From the NCBI GenBank assembly GCA_036504055.1, contig DASXVU010000027.1:1-43963 (forward strand): a stretch of DNA of 43,963 nt. The letters run 5' to 3'. This document shows, piece after piece, positions 15,821 to 23,430 of this stretch. The stretch comes from Methanomassiliicoccales archaeon. GTDB lineage: Archaea; Thermoplasmatota; Thermoplasmata; Methanomassiliicoccales; UBA472. The notes beneath the pieces are model-generated. The model ran no database searches, was not told the origin of the DNA, and saw only the letters and a program-made list of their open reading frames with translations. Every line of letters begins with the position of its first letter. The stretch's first letter is position 1. Both the position numbers and the translations under genes were made by a program.

Positions 15821-16672
15821 CTAGGCGTAGCTCATCAGCGTGCTCTTGGTCTCTATCTCCTCGGAAACGAACCGGGCCAGTTCCTCGATGACCTTGTCGC
15901 TCTCCTCGTAACAGATGGCGTGCCCGCTGGATTCGAACCGGATCAGCTGGGATCCGGGTATGCTCTCCCTCTGCACCTCGCCTAGCTCGAACGGCACCAC
16001 TTTGTCGTTTACCCCATGGAATATCCTGGTCGGTATCCTTATCGACCCGATCTCCCCGGTCAGGTCTTCGTCCCGAAGTTCCTCAAGCCCTCTCAGACTG
16101 GCATGGGCGGAGGCCTGCATGCCCAATGATTCATAGAAACGCGCCATCGGCTCGCTTGGGGCCTTGTGGAAGAATATGTTCCCGAAATCCTGCTTCAGCT
16201 TGGCTCGGTCGGCCTTCTCTCCCTGGATCAGCCCCTCGACCGCGCTCGTCGGCACTCCATGTGGGAACTTTGGACGGTTGACGAAGCTCGGTCCTGCGGC
16301 GGCGATCAGCACCAATTTGGAAACTCTGTCATCATTTTGGGTGGCCGCATAATGCATTGCGATCGCCCCTCCGATCGAGAACCCGACCAGGGTGACATCC
16401 CTAAGTTTCAGAGCATCAATGACCTTCCTTATGTCTTGGACCCAGGTGTCATAGTCATATCCGTTCCAGGGCTTGTCCGACATGCCGAAACCCCGAAGGT
16501 CCAGCGCGATGACCCGGAAGCCCTGTTTAGGCAAGGCCATCGTCTGGTACTCGAACATGCGGTGGTTCAGAGGCCATCCGTGGATGAACAATATCGGTTT
16601 GCCTTCTCCCCAATCTTGGACATACAGCTTGACCCCCGGTTCCACTTCAACATAATTGCTTGATCCATCCAT
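15821..16672 (-). CDS. Alpha/beta hydrolase
   Basis: A 283-residue alpha/beta-hydrolase fold enzyme. The oxyanion segment FIHGWPLNHR is near residue 30, the nucleophile elbow GFSIGG near residue 98, the acid Asp in HGVNDKVVPF, and the catalytic His in SSGHAICYEE, so the triad is complete. RVIALDLRGFGMSDKP is typical of the non-haem chloroperoxidase/arylesterase group. The substrate is not predictable. It is convergent with the ABC operon, 18 bases away. Confidence 0.9.
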   Translation of the reverse strand: MDGSSNYVEVEPGVKLYVQDWGEGKPILFIHGWPLNHRMFEYQTMALPKQGFRVIALDLRGFGMSDKPWNGYDYDTWVQDIRKVIDALKLRDVTLVGFSIGGAIAMHYAATQNDDRVSKLVLIAAAGPSFVNRPKFPHGVPTSAVEGLIQGEKADRAKLKQDFGNIFFHKAPSEPMARFYESLGMQASAHASLRGLEELRDEDLTGEIGSIRIPTRIFHGVNDKVVPFELGEVQRESIPGSQLIRFESSGHAICYEESDKVIEELARFVSEEIETKSTLMSYA

Positions 16673-16773
16673 ATGTATCAGGTTGCCCTTTTAGCCAAAG
16701 GTATAAAGGCCTTGCCAGTTCTAAATGCGGGATGGCGTCTTCGGGCTGAGGAAACCGCGCTCACGAACCTTTC

Positions 16774-17679
16774 TCATGGTTTGGACGGAGAGAACATGGA
16801 CTTCGACAGGTAGATCAGCCATATGATGTCCACCAGCGTGCATACTGTGGCCGGAACAGCGGCGGCCGGTCCGATCAGAGCAATGGCCAAGGTGGCCGCC
16901 ATTCCGGTGTTCTTGTAGGATGCGAACAGGACCTCCGGGACCCTCCTGGTCCGTTTGATATTCCTCCTTTCCAGATACCAGTTCCATAGGATGCCGATGC
17001 CGAACAACCGGATGAAGGCGACAAGCACCAGGCTCAGCAACAGTATTTGATCACCGAAGAAGACCTGCCGGTTCGGGCCGGCAATGGCAACGATCAGGAC
17101 AAAGAATGCCACGTTAATCGCGGCGCTCTTCTGTGCCGGTCTGATGTCCACCTGCCTGAGAACCCGGGAGACGGCCATTGGCAGAAGGATGAGATATCCG
17201 ACATAACCCAACAGGGTCATGACGTCCACCGCTGTCCCGATGAACACCAGGGTGATGAGCGGGGTGACCGCAAGTGCTATCAGATACAGGGATGTGGTCG
17301 AGACCAGCGTGGATTCGAGATCCCCTTTGAGCAGGTAGGTGAACGGGACGATGGATACCGCCGAGGGCACCGCCGCCATTATTATCCATCCATCTCTGAG
17401 CTCTCCCTGGAAAAGATAGCTCATGGCGATAGTGGTCGCTGTGGATAGAACGAAAGAGAGCAAGAACGCGTTCCTGATGGGGACTGAATGGTCCTTCAGC
17501 TTTAGCCCCCTCAGCCTGAGGGCGGTCAGCGACAATGACATCATCACGATGAGGGACAGCATGGCGATGTTGCTGTTCGTGAGGGGGATCCCTGCAGGGA
17601 ACCCTCCGGTGATAATGGCCACAACGAACGCCGATACCATCATGACCGGGTTATTGGTGAGGATCCTCCAGGCTTGCAC
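16774..17679 (-). CDS. BASS-family (bile acid:sodium symporter-like) transporter
   Basis: A 301-residue membrane protein with about ten hydrophobic segments. The C-terminal SYKNTGMAATLAIALIGPAA resembles the BASS crossover helix pattern, in which a polar residue-Gly pair is followed by alanine-rich helix and a proline. The early MSLSLTALRLRGLKLKDHSV also fits the family. The substrate and coupling ion are unknown. The GTG at 17679 lies 27 bases from a TATA box at 17701-17710. Confidence 0.75.
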   Translation of the reverse strand: MQAWRILTNNPVMMVSAFVVAIITGGFPAGIPLTNSNIAMLSLIVMMSLSLTALRLRGLKLKDHSVPIRNAFLLSFVLSTATTIAMSYLFQGELRDGWIIMAAVPSAVSIVPFTYLLKGDLESTLVSTTSLYLIALAVTPLITLVFIGTAVDVMTLLGYVGYLILLPMAVSRVLRQVDIRPAQKSAAINVAFFVLIVAIAGPNRQVFFGDQILLLSLVLVAFIRLFGIGILWNWYLERRNIKRTRRVPEVLFASYKNTGMAATLAIALIGPAAAVPATVCTLVDIIWLIYLSKSMFSPSKP

Positions 17680-17700
17680 ACAGGGAAGAAGCGGATGTCC

Positions 17701-17710
17701 GATTAATTGG
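17701..17710 (-). promoter_or_regulatory. TATA box of the BASS-like transporter gene
   Basis: On the minus strand CCAATTAATC lies about 27 bases before the GTG at 17679, fitting a leaderless transcript. Confidence 0.6.
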
Positions 17711-17761
17711 TTTCGTGACCGGTCGGGTCACCCGAACGGACCCGATCGGTCTCATTCCGGT

Positions 17762-18298
17762 TCATTTCCTTGGCTGGCGGTCAAAGAAAATGTTCTTTCC
17801 GGTCGCGGATAATGGTATCCCGTGGACGATCTGGGCTTTGGTCAGACCAAGCCGCCTCGCCGCCACTCCGACCCGGTACATGATGCGATTGTCCACATTG
17901 AGCTCGGAGGCGATCTTGACCGCCGATCCCATGGCTATTCCCAGGTCCAACAGTCTTATCGCGCAATTCCCTCCTATGAAATCAGCATTGCACGGGTGTC
18001 CTTCCATTTCTGCACAGGTGGTGAATCCACATGCGCCGCAGTTCAGACCCGCACCTTTGTGCGGAAGGAGGCCGATTAGCACCAAGCCATCGGAATCCAG
18101 GACGTTCTGCCCGTCCCTGTCGAAATTTGGACGGCTCGGTTCCCTTGCCATGCTCATCATCTCGTTCCCCACATCGATCCTTTCGGCATCGCTCAGCACC
18201 TTGATCTCGATGAAATCCTTACCTACGCCCTTAGGTGCGGTCCGGGCGGCCACCTCCATCAGGTCCGCGACCATCCTTACCGTGTCCTTGATCGCCAT
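17762..18298 (-). CDS. DUF2148 ferredoxin-domain protein
   Basis: A 178-residue protein of the DUF2148 family. Its cysteine motif NCGACGFTTCAEMEGHPC near residues 86-103 would hold a 4Fe-4S cluster, and a further cysteine is in GGNCAIRLLDLG. The N-terminal half is a conserved helical/beta region without recognised catalytic residues. Family members occur in anaerobes and have no established function. It is divergent from the iron-sulfur flavoprotein gene (98 bases between starts), so the two may share control and act in one redox process. Confidence 0.85.
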   Translation of the reverse strand: MAIKDTVRMVADLMEVAARTAPKGVGKDFIEIKVLSDAERIDVGNEMMSMAREPSRPNFDRDGQNVLDSDGLVLIGLLPHKGAGLNCGACGFTTCAEMEGHPCNADFIGGNCAIRLLDLGIAMGSAVKIASELNVDNRIMYRVGVAARRLGLTKAQIVHGIPLSATGKNIFFDRQPRK

Positions 18299-18396
18299 GA
18301 AAAGGAATGCCGATACCTTCCATTATAGCTTGCCCTTGTCCTGACCAGGCAGAACGTTTTACTATCTAGAAGTCCCCTCACTCTCCGGTGGGATCA

Positions 18397-18966
18397 ATGA
18401 AAGTAGCGATCTTCAATGGAAGCCCAAGGAAAGAGGGCAATACGGCCGCGATCCTCAGGGATGTTGAGAAGAGGTGTTCTGAAAGTGGGGCCGAGGTCGA
18501 CTATTTCGACCTTTACTATCTGGATTTCAAAGACTGCTCCGCCTGCATGGGCTGCAAGAAAGGGGAGAGGTGTGTCCAAAAGGATGGGCTATCTCCCGCT
18601 CTGGACAAGATCAGAGAGGCAGACGCGATCGTGATCGGATCTCCGATTTACATGTCGGCCGAAACGGCGACCACGAAGGCTCTCGTCGATCGTTTCTATT
18701 CCTTCCTGGCGATGGGTTCGGGACAGGGCCAATACTCGAACCGCTTGCCCAAGGGCAAGAAGGGTGCGGTCCTCTTCACCTGCGGCAACCCTCAAGGGGT
18801 AGAGATGTTCTCTCCGGTGACCGCTCGTTACCAGAACCTGCTCCAGAGGTATGAGATCGACGGAACGGTCGTGGTGGTGCCCTCGGTCACTCCGAACATG
18901 AAGGTGCTTGAGACTCTGAGAGGCCAGAAGGCGGTCGCGGACATCATCGAGAGGATATCTGGATGA
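18397..18966 (+). CDS. Iron-sulfur flavoprotein (NADPH-dependent FMN reductase family)
   Basis: A 189-residue flavodoxin-like protein. MKVAIFNGSPRKEGNTAAIL carries the FMN-phosphate loop, and SPIYMSAETATTKALVDRF is the second FMN-binding segment. Between them is a compact cluster motif CSACMGCKKGERC (CX2CX2CX5C, about residues 47-59), as in the archaeal Isf flavoproteins that accept electrons from ferredoxin and reduce oxygen or peroxide. The ATG at 18397 is preferred over an in-frame GTG at 18388. It is divergent from the DUF2148 gene. Confidence 0.9.
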   Translation: MKVAIFNGSPRKEGNTAAILRDVEKRCSESGAEVDYFDLYYLDFKDCSACMGCKKGERCVQKDGLSPALDKIREADAIVIGSPIYMSAETATTKALVDRFYSFLAMGSGQGQYSNRLPKGKKGAVLFTCGNPQGVEMFSPVTARYQNLLQRYEIDGTVVVVPSVTPNMKVLETLRGQKAVADIIERISG

Positions 18967-19093
18967 TCCTGTGATATTGCCCATACAACTCAGCGTCGGA
19001 CACCGCTTCACGGTGACCCGCACCAACGCTATCGTTTCCAGTCATCTTTAATAGCCCAGTCGCCAATCTGATTTCCAGGGGAGACGAAAAATC

Positions 19094-19462
19094 TTGAACC
19101 GTATAGCACAAGGCCTAGTCCTATTCGTCGCGATGTTCCTGATATTGTTGGGCGTGATCTTTCTAATAGCGTCGCGGATCGAGGACATGATCCTCGGTGC
19201 GGTTCTGGTCATGATCGCGGTGATGCTCCTGCTCTTCATCTACCGCAGCCAGAAGATAGAAGCGGCGAAACCGACATTGGTCACCCAGAACTTCGATGTT
19301 AAGATGGAAGGTTCTGGCACCATGGAGCAGAAGGAATTAAGATGCAAGACATGCGGGGCACCGCTTTCCGAGAAGAACCTGAAGGTAGTGGAAGGGGGCG
19401 TCGTCATGGTGTGTCCATACTGCAACACTGTCACATCCTTGCAGGAATCTCCCAAATGGTGA
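19094..19462 (+). CDS. Small membrane protein with C-terminal zinc ribbon
   Basis: A 122-residue protein. Two hydrophobic helices fill the first 50 residues (GLVLFVAMFLILLGVIFLIA and GAVLVMIAVMLLLFIY). After a linker, residues about 83-110 form a zinc ribbon (RCKTCGAPL and VCPYCNTV, two CxxC pairs) on the cytoplasmic side by the positive-inside rule. The start is TTG at 19094, with GGGGAG about 12 bases upstream. Its stop is 5 bases before the ATG of the tailed membrane protein, which uses this gene's end (GGTGAG) as ribosome-binding site, so it is probably part of the same radical SAM operon. Function unknown. Confidence 0.75.
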   Translation: MNRIAQGLVLFVAMFLILLGVIFLIASRIEDMILGAVLVMIAVMLLLFIYRSQKIEAAKPTLVTQNFDVKMEGSGTMEQKELRCKTCGAPLSEKNLKVVEGGVVMVCPYCNTVTSLQESPKW

Positions 19463-19467
19463 GAAAA

Positions 19468-21102
19468 ATGGAAGGACCATTGAGAATTGGATCGACCCGG
19501 AAGTTGTTGATGTTGGTTGTTTCGGCCTCTTTGATGCTATCCGCTCTCGGGCTCATCGGGAGTTCACCACTCGGTAGAGTGGAAGGGGCCAATCCTTCAT
19601 TCGGGCTCACCAGCGAGGACGTCAACGTGACCGTTCTGCGTGACGGCAGCGTCAACATCGACTATCACTTCCGTTTTAACAGCGCCAGCTCACTGGATGG
19701 CGTGGACATAGGTCTCCCGAACTCATATTACGACAGCTCATCAGCCTATGCCTGGGTCATCGTCCAAGGTTCGAACTACACTCCAGCCCAGGTACATGTC
19801 TCGCCATTCGTCAACCCAGGAATGGCGGTGGAGTTCGGTAGCTCTCTCCAGGGCCTGATCCAAAGCTCCAGCTTCTTCGATCTGTATTTTCATGTCAACA
19901 ATCCACACATGGTGTACCGGAACGACCTGGTAAACGGTTCCGTGGGAGTGAGCTTCCGGCCCACTTGGTTCGATGCCTCCTTCCAGAACGGACCTGCTGG
20001 CGTACTGACCGGGCACTTGATCTTCCCGATCGGCTTCGACAATGCCACTCAGGCCTACTGGCTGCAGTCGAATCCCTGGGATTCCCTGACCTTCGATAAT
20101 CTCACCAGCCGTACCGTGGCCTCCTGGACCTGGACGAACGCATATCCCGGTGCGGTGGCAGCCGGAACGTATGATTTCGGAGGAGGGTTCCCTGCGGTCT
20201 ATGTAGAGAAATACTTCGTGCCCGGGGTCTCATCGCCGGACGCCCTCGGCGATCTCATCGCCCTGATCGGGCTGCTTGCGCCCGTACTGGTCTTCGCATT
20301 CATCTTCGCGCTCGTGATCATCGTGAGCATCTCATCGGCCAGGCGGAGGAATGGGGACTACTACGAGCCAAAGATGAACGTGGTCGGGGCTGGTCCCCGC
20401 CGCGACCTGACGGCAGTGGAGGCGGCAGTGATACTTGAACGGCCGATTGAGAATGTGGCCACGATGATACTGTTCGGGCTCATCAAGAAAGGAAAGGTGC
20501 AGATCGCCTCGGAGGAGGCTCCCATGAGGCTTACGAAGATGGCGGAGACCGCCGATTATCCCTATGAGAACGACTATCTGAAGTCGATACTGCCTGACCA
20601 GACGGTGGGCCGGGCCGCATTGAAGAACACTCTGGTGCACCTTATCGAATCGACCCGGGACAAGATGAAGGGATTCGATCTGGAGGTCACCAAGCATTAC
20701 TATGAATCCATTGCGGACAAGGCCTGGCAACAGGTCAAGGAAGCGGGAACGCCGGAGGACATCGGGCGATTGCTAAACGAGAAGAACGAATGGATGATGC
20801 TGGACCGGGACTACCCCGGCAGGATGAACAGCCAGATCCTGATCCTGCCGATCCTGCTGGGAAACCGTAATGTGCCGGGAAACGCCGGACCCAACATCGC
20901 GCAGGCAGCATCGAGCTATGTTTCGCAGGTCAGATCGGCGGCCAGCAACCTGGTGAGCGATATGCGCGGCATCTCGCGGGACGTGGTCGCCGTGACCAAC
21001 CCGGTGCCGATCGCCGCCGCCAGCGGCTCCGGGATGTCGGGCGGCGGTCACTGCGCATGTGCCTGCGCCTGTGCCTGTGCATGTGCCGGAGGTGGACGAT
21101 GA
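19468..21102 (+). CDS. DUF2207-like membrane protein with C-terminal Cys-Ala repeat tail (candidate radical SAM substrate)
   Basis: A 544-residue protein. Residues 11-40 are a signal peptide or anchor; about 42-255 form an extracellular beta-rich domain with several N-glycosylation sequons, like the DUF2207 N-terminal domain (VTVLRDGSVNIDYHFRF). A transmembrane helix spans about 258-290, and ARRRN after it places residues 291-544 in the cytoplasm. The cytoplasmic part starts with a winged-helix-like segment (LTAVEAAVILERPIENVATM). The last 18 residues are GHCACACACACACAGGGR: six Cys-Ala pairs then Gly3-Arg. The ATG at 19468 has GGTGAG 6-11 bases upstream. The stop overlaps the start of a radical SAM/SPASM gene. 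I infer the tail is modified by that enzyme; redox or metal binding by the cysteines is an alternative. Confidence 0.85.
   Translation: MEGPLRIGSTRKLLMLVVSASLMLSALGLIGSSPLGRVEGANPSFGLTSEDVNVTVLRDGSVNIDYHFRFNSASSLDGVDIGLPNSYYDSSSAYAWVIVQGSNYTPAQVHVSPFVNPGMAVEFGSSLQGLIQSSSFFDLYFHVNNPHMVYRNDLVNGSVGVSFRPTWFDASFQNGPAGVLTGHLIFPIGFDNATQAYWLQSNPWDSLTFDNLTSRTVASWTWTNAYPGAVAAGTYDFGGGFPAVYVEKYFVPGVSSPDALGDLIALIGLLAPVLVFAFIFALVIIVSISSARRRNGDYYEPKMNVVGAGPRRDLTAVEAAVILERPIENVATMILFGLIKKGKVQIASEEAPMRLTKMAETADYPYENDYLKSILPDQTVGRAALKNTLVHLIESTRDKMKGFDLEVTKHYYESIADKAWQQVKEAGTPEDIGRLLNEKNEWMMLDRDYPGRMNSQILILPILLGNRNVPGNAGPNIAQAASSYVSQVRSAASNLVSDMRGISRDVVAVTNPVPIAAASGSGMSGGGHCACACACACACAGGGR
21052..21087 (+). 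repeat. Six Cys-Ala codon pairs encoding the tail repeat
   Basis: Alternating TGC/TGT and GCA/GCC codons encode (Cys-Ala)6. Both codons vary between units, so the repeat is held at the protein level rather than being a recent slippage product. It ends 12 bases of Gly-Gly-Gly-Arg before the stop codon. Confidence 0.85.
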
Positions 21103-22448
21103 GCCTAAGGGGGAGATGGCAGGAACTGGAAGGCAAAGGTCTCAAGCCAGGCGTGTACAAGTACGACGGCAGGGGGGACCTCAAGCAGCATCGGTTCCAT
21201 CTGCGGGTGGACTCGGAGAGCAAGGGGGCCTTGCTGGTGGACGCGGCCAGCATAATCTTCCTGAATGGGACGGCCGTCGACTACGTGCGATGCATCCTGG
21301 AAGGCCGGTCCGATAAGGCGGTCGTCAGGTACATGCGCCGCCGGTATCGCGGTCTGGGAAAGCCGCAGGCTTTGGAGCATTATAAGGGCATCAAGGCCCA
21401 GCTATCTACCTACCTGGAAGGGGATGGCGAGATCCTGAGCATGATCGGACCGGACAAGCCATCCATCGGCAAGGACGACTTCCCGGCCCCGTACCGGATG
21501 GACCTGGCCTTGACCTATAGGTGCCAGAACAAGTGCGACCATTGCTACAACGAACCCCGACAGATGAAAGAGCTGACCGTGGAACAATGGAAGCAGGTCA
21601 TCGACAAGACCTGGAGGCTGGGGATCCCCCACATCGTCTTCACCGGGGGAGAGCCGACGATGTTCGAGGGGTTGGCCGAACTGGTCGTCCTTTCGGAGAA
21701 GTACGGGCAGGTCACCGGCATGGTCTCGAACGGCAGGAACCTGGCCAAGCCTGGCTATCTTCATGACCTGGTGGTGAAAGGGCTGGACCATGTCCAGATA
21801 ACCGTGCTATCGTCACGCGAGGAGCTTCATGACCGTTTGGTGGGAGAGGCCGGAGCGTGGAAGGAGACCGTGGAGGGGTTAAGGACAGCTCTCCTGGAGC
21901 AGATGTACGTGAGCACGAACACCACCATCATGCGCTCCAATCTGGACGATCTGGAGGATACCATGCGTTCCCTCATCTCCCTGGGCGTCAGGAACATCGC
22001 CTTCAACGGCATCATCCGTTCTGGCAAAGGGGTAGGCACCGAAGGCATAACCTATGCGGAACTGGCATCGGCCCTGGTCAAGCTCAAGGAGATCGCCGCC
22101 GCGGCCCAGGTGAAGCTGATCTGGTACACTCCCACGCCATATCACGAGTTCAACCCGGTGAACTACGGGCTGGGGATCAAGCAATGCACCGCCTGCTCCC
22201 TCAACATGGCGATCGAACCGGACGGGACGGTCCTGCCTTGCCAGAGCTACTATGAGCCGCTGGGTAACATCCTGACCGACCCGTGGGACAAGATATGGGG
22301 CCACGACCTCTGCAAGAGGATCAGGGAAAGGAAGTATCTAGACGGGGAATGCCTGGAATGCGGAATGAAAGACGTCTGCGGGGGCGGTTGCCCCCTCTCC
22401 CGGAAGGCTGGGGATTACATCTGCCTGGACCGGCATTCGAGCATGTGA
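21099..22448 (+). CDS. Radical SAM/SPASM peptide-modifying enzyme with N-terminal PqqD/RRE-like domain
   Basis: A 449-residue enzyme. Residues about 30-85 have a PqqD-like pattern (GALLVDAASIIFLNGTAV then VVRYMRRRYRG), a likely leader- or substrate-recognition domain. The radical SAM core starts at Cys142, with Cys146 and Cys149 (RCQNKCDHCYNE, CX3CX2C) and the SAM-contact GGEPT motif (VFTGGEPTMFEG). The C-terminal SPASM region carries about nine cysteines, from CTACSLNMAI (363, 366) through 381 and 418-442 (CLECGMKDVCGGGC), enough for two auxiliary 4Fe-4S clusters. SPASM enzymes mature peptides by thioether or C-C crosslinks or other changes. Its ATG overlaps the stop of the Cys-Ala-tailed protein, so that protein is its likely substrate. 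Confidence 0.92.
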   Translation: MSLRGRWQELEGKGLKPGVYKYDGRGDLKQHRFHLRVDSESKGALLVDAASIIFLNGTAVDYVRCILEGRSDKAVVRYMRRRYRGLGKPQALEHYKGIKAQLSTYLEGDGEILSMIGPDKPSIGKDDFPAPYRMDLALTYRCQNKCDHCYNEPRQMKELTVEQWKQVIDKTWRLGIPHIVFTGGEPTMFEGLAELVVLSEKYGQVTGMVSNGRNLAKPGYLHDLVVKGLDHVQITVLSSREELHDRLVGEAGAWKETVEGLRTALLEQMYVSTNTTIMRSNLDDLEDTMRSLISLGVRNIAFNGIIRSGKGVGTEGITYAELASALVKLKEIAAAAQVKLIWYTPTPYHEFNPVNYGLGIKQCTACSLNMAIEPDGTVLPCQSYYEPLGNILTDPWDKIWGHDLCKRIRERKYLDGECLECGMKDVCGGGCPLSRKAGDYICLDRHSSM

Positions 22449-22452
22449 CCGG

Positions 22453-23202
22453 TCATTTGTTACCTATGGCATAGAAGACCGGATTGTAGAAGAGCAGTGA
22501 ACCGTCCGACGTCGCATCATTCCAGGCCTTCCTCGCCCTGTCCAAGGCCTTTCGGCCGATCATCGGCCGTGCCGCATCCTCGATGGAATCCCATTCCGAG
22601 GCGGCCTCGTTCCTCAGGCGACCGACGGTCCATGTTCCGGAATGGACCCCAACATCCGCGCGAAGGCCGGCATTCTCCATAAGCGCTCCCAGCCTCCTTC
22701 CTATGTAAGGGTCTGCCCCTTCGTCCATCATCGACCTGACCAGGTACTGGTCGAGGTCGGCAACCTCCTTTGGAACTACGATCCTTCCCCCATAGTCAGG
22801 TTCGGCCAGGCATACCACGTGCCTCCTTGCCACACGTGCCATTTCCTGAACGGCCCTCTGAGGGTCATCCACCCAAAGCAGTGTGAATGAACAATACACC
22901 ACATCGAAGCTGCCATCATCGAAAGGCAAGCTCATGGCGCTGGCCTGGAGGGCCTCGAATCCATTTTCTCTGGCCGTTCGCACCATCTGCGAGTCCTGAT
23001 CCAATCCCTTCACGTCGAACAGGGGGGAGAACAGCTCCATGACCAATCCGGGGCCGCACCCAACATCCAAGGCAGTAGGCCTTATGCCGGCCGGGTCCGA
23101 TTCCGGTAGGACCTTGCTACGAATCAGCCACAGCCAAGAATCGCTTAGCCATCCCAGCTGCCTGCGCAGCTGTTCTTCCGAGGTGACGCCTCTCCCGCTC
23201 AC
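22453..23202 (-). CDS. Class I SAM-dependent methyltransferase
   Basis: A 249-residue methyltransferase. Motif I LDVGCGPGLVMELF is near residues 45-58, motif II VKGLDQDSQMVRTA follows, then LQASAMSLPFDDGSFDVVYC with the post-motif acidic residue. This is the UbiE/Methyltransf_11 pattern. The acceptor is unknown. It is convergent with the radical SAM gene, only 4 bases from its stop, so it belongs to a different transcript despite being next to a possible RiPP locus. Confidence 0.9.
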   Translation of the reverse strand: MSGRGVTSEEQLRRQLGWLSDSWLWLIRSKVLPESDPAGIRPTALDVGCGPGLVMELFSPLFDVKGLDQDSQMVRTARENGFEALQASAMSLPFDDGSFDVVYCSFTLLWVDDPQRAVQEMARVARRHVVCLAEPDYGGRIVVPKEVADLDQYLVRSMMDEGADPYIGRRLGALMENAGLRADVGVHSGTWTVGRLRNEAASEWDSIEDAARPMIGRKALDRARKAWNDATSDGSLLFYNPVFYAIGNK

Positions 23203-23323
23203 GTATCCTGATCGCCTGGTCGGGATAAATCTCCTCTCCTTGGTTCGTCATCCCGTCGTTCAAATATGGACTCTCTATCCACCGGGTCTGAACATATATC
23301 TTCGTCAGAATTTCAATCGGCAT

Positions 23324-23340
23324 CCGGTTCCATGAACCGG
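23324..23340. repeat. Perfect 7-bp inverted repeat, candidate operator
   Basis: CCGGTTC and GAACCGG flank a 3-base spacer (CAT), about 60 bases before the TATA box at 23402-23409. It lies in the 228-base gap between the divergent methyltransferase and LuxE-like genes. It could bind a dimeric regulator of either gene; as RNA it would fold only into a tight hairpin. Confidence 0.45.
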
Positions 23341-23401
23341 TCTCTATCTGTCAGGACAAACATGTCATGTACTGCTTAAACGGTAGTTCATCTCCAGATA
23401 T

Positions 23402-23409
23402 CTTTATAG
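23402..23409 (+). promoter_or_regulatory. TATA box of the LuxE-like / transglutaminase-like operon
   Basis: CTTTATAG lies about 26 bases before the ATG at 23431, fitting a leaderless transcript. Confidence 0.65.
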
Positions 23410-23430
23410 CAAGGGCGGCATTCAAGCCCG

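Noticed and set aside
19342-19467. Longer start for the Cys-Ala-tailed protein
   Set aside because: It overlaps the zinc-ribbon gene in another frame; the ATG at 19468 has a good ribosome-binding site and is followed by a signal peptide.
22453-23202. Methyltransferase as a tailoring enzyme of the radical SAM locus
   Set aside because: It is on the opposite strand with its own promoter; adjacency is only convergent, so no support for a joint operon.
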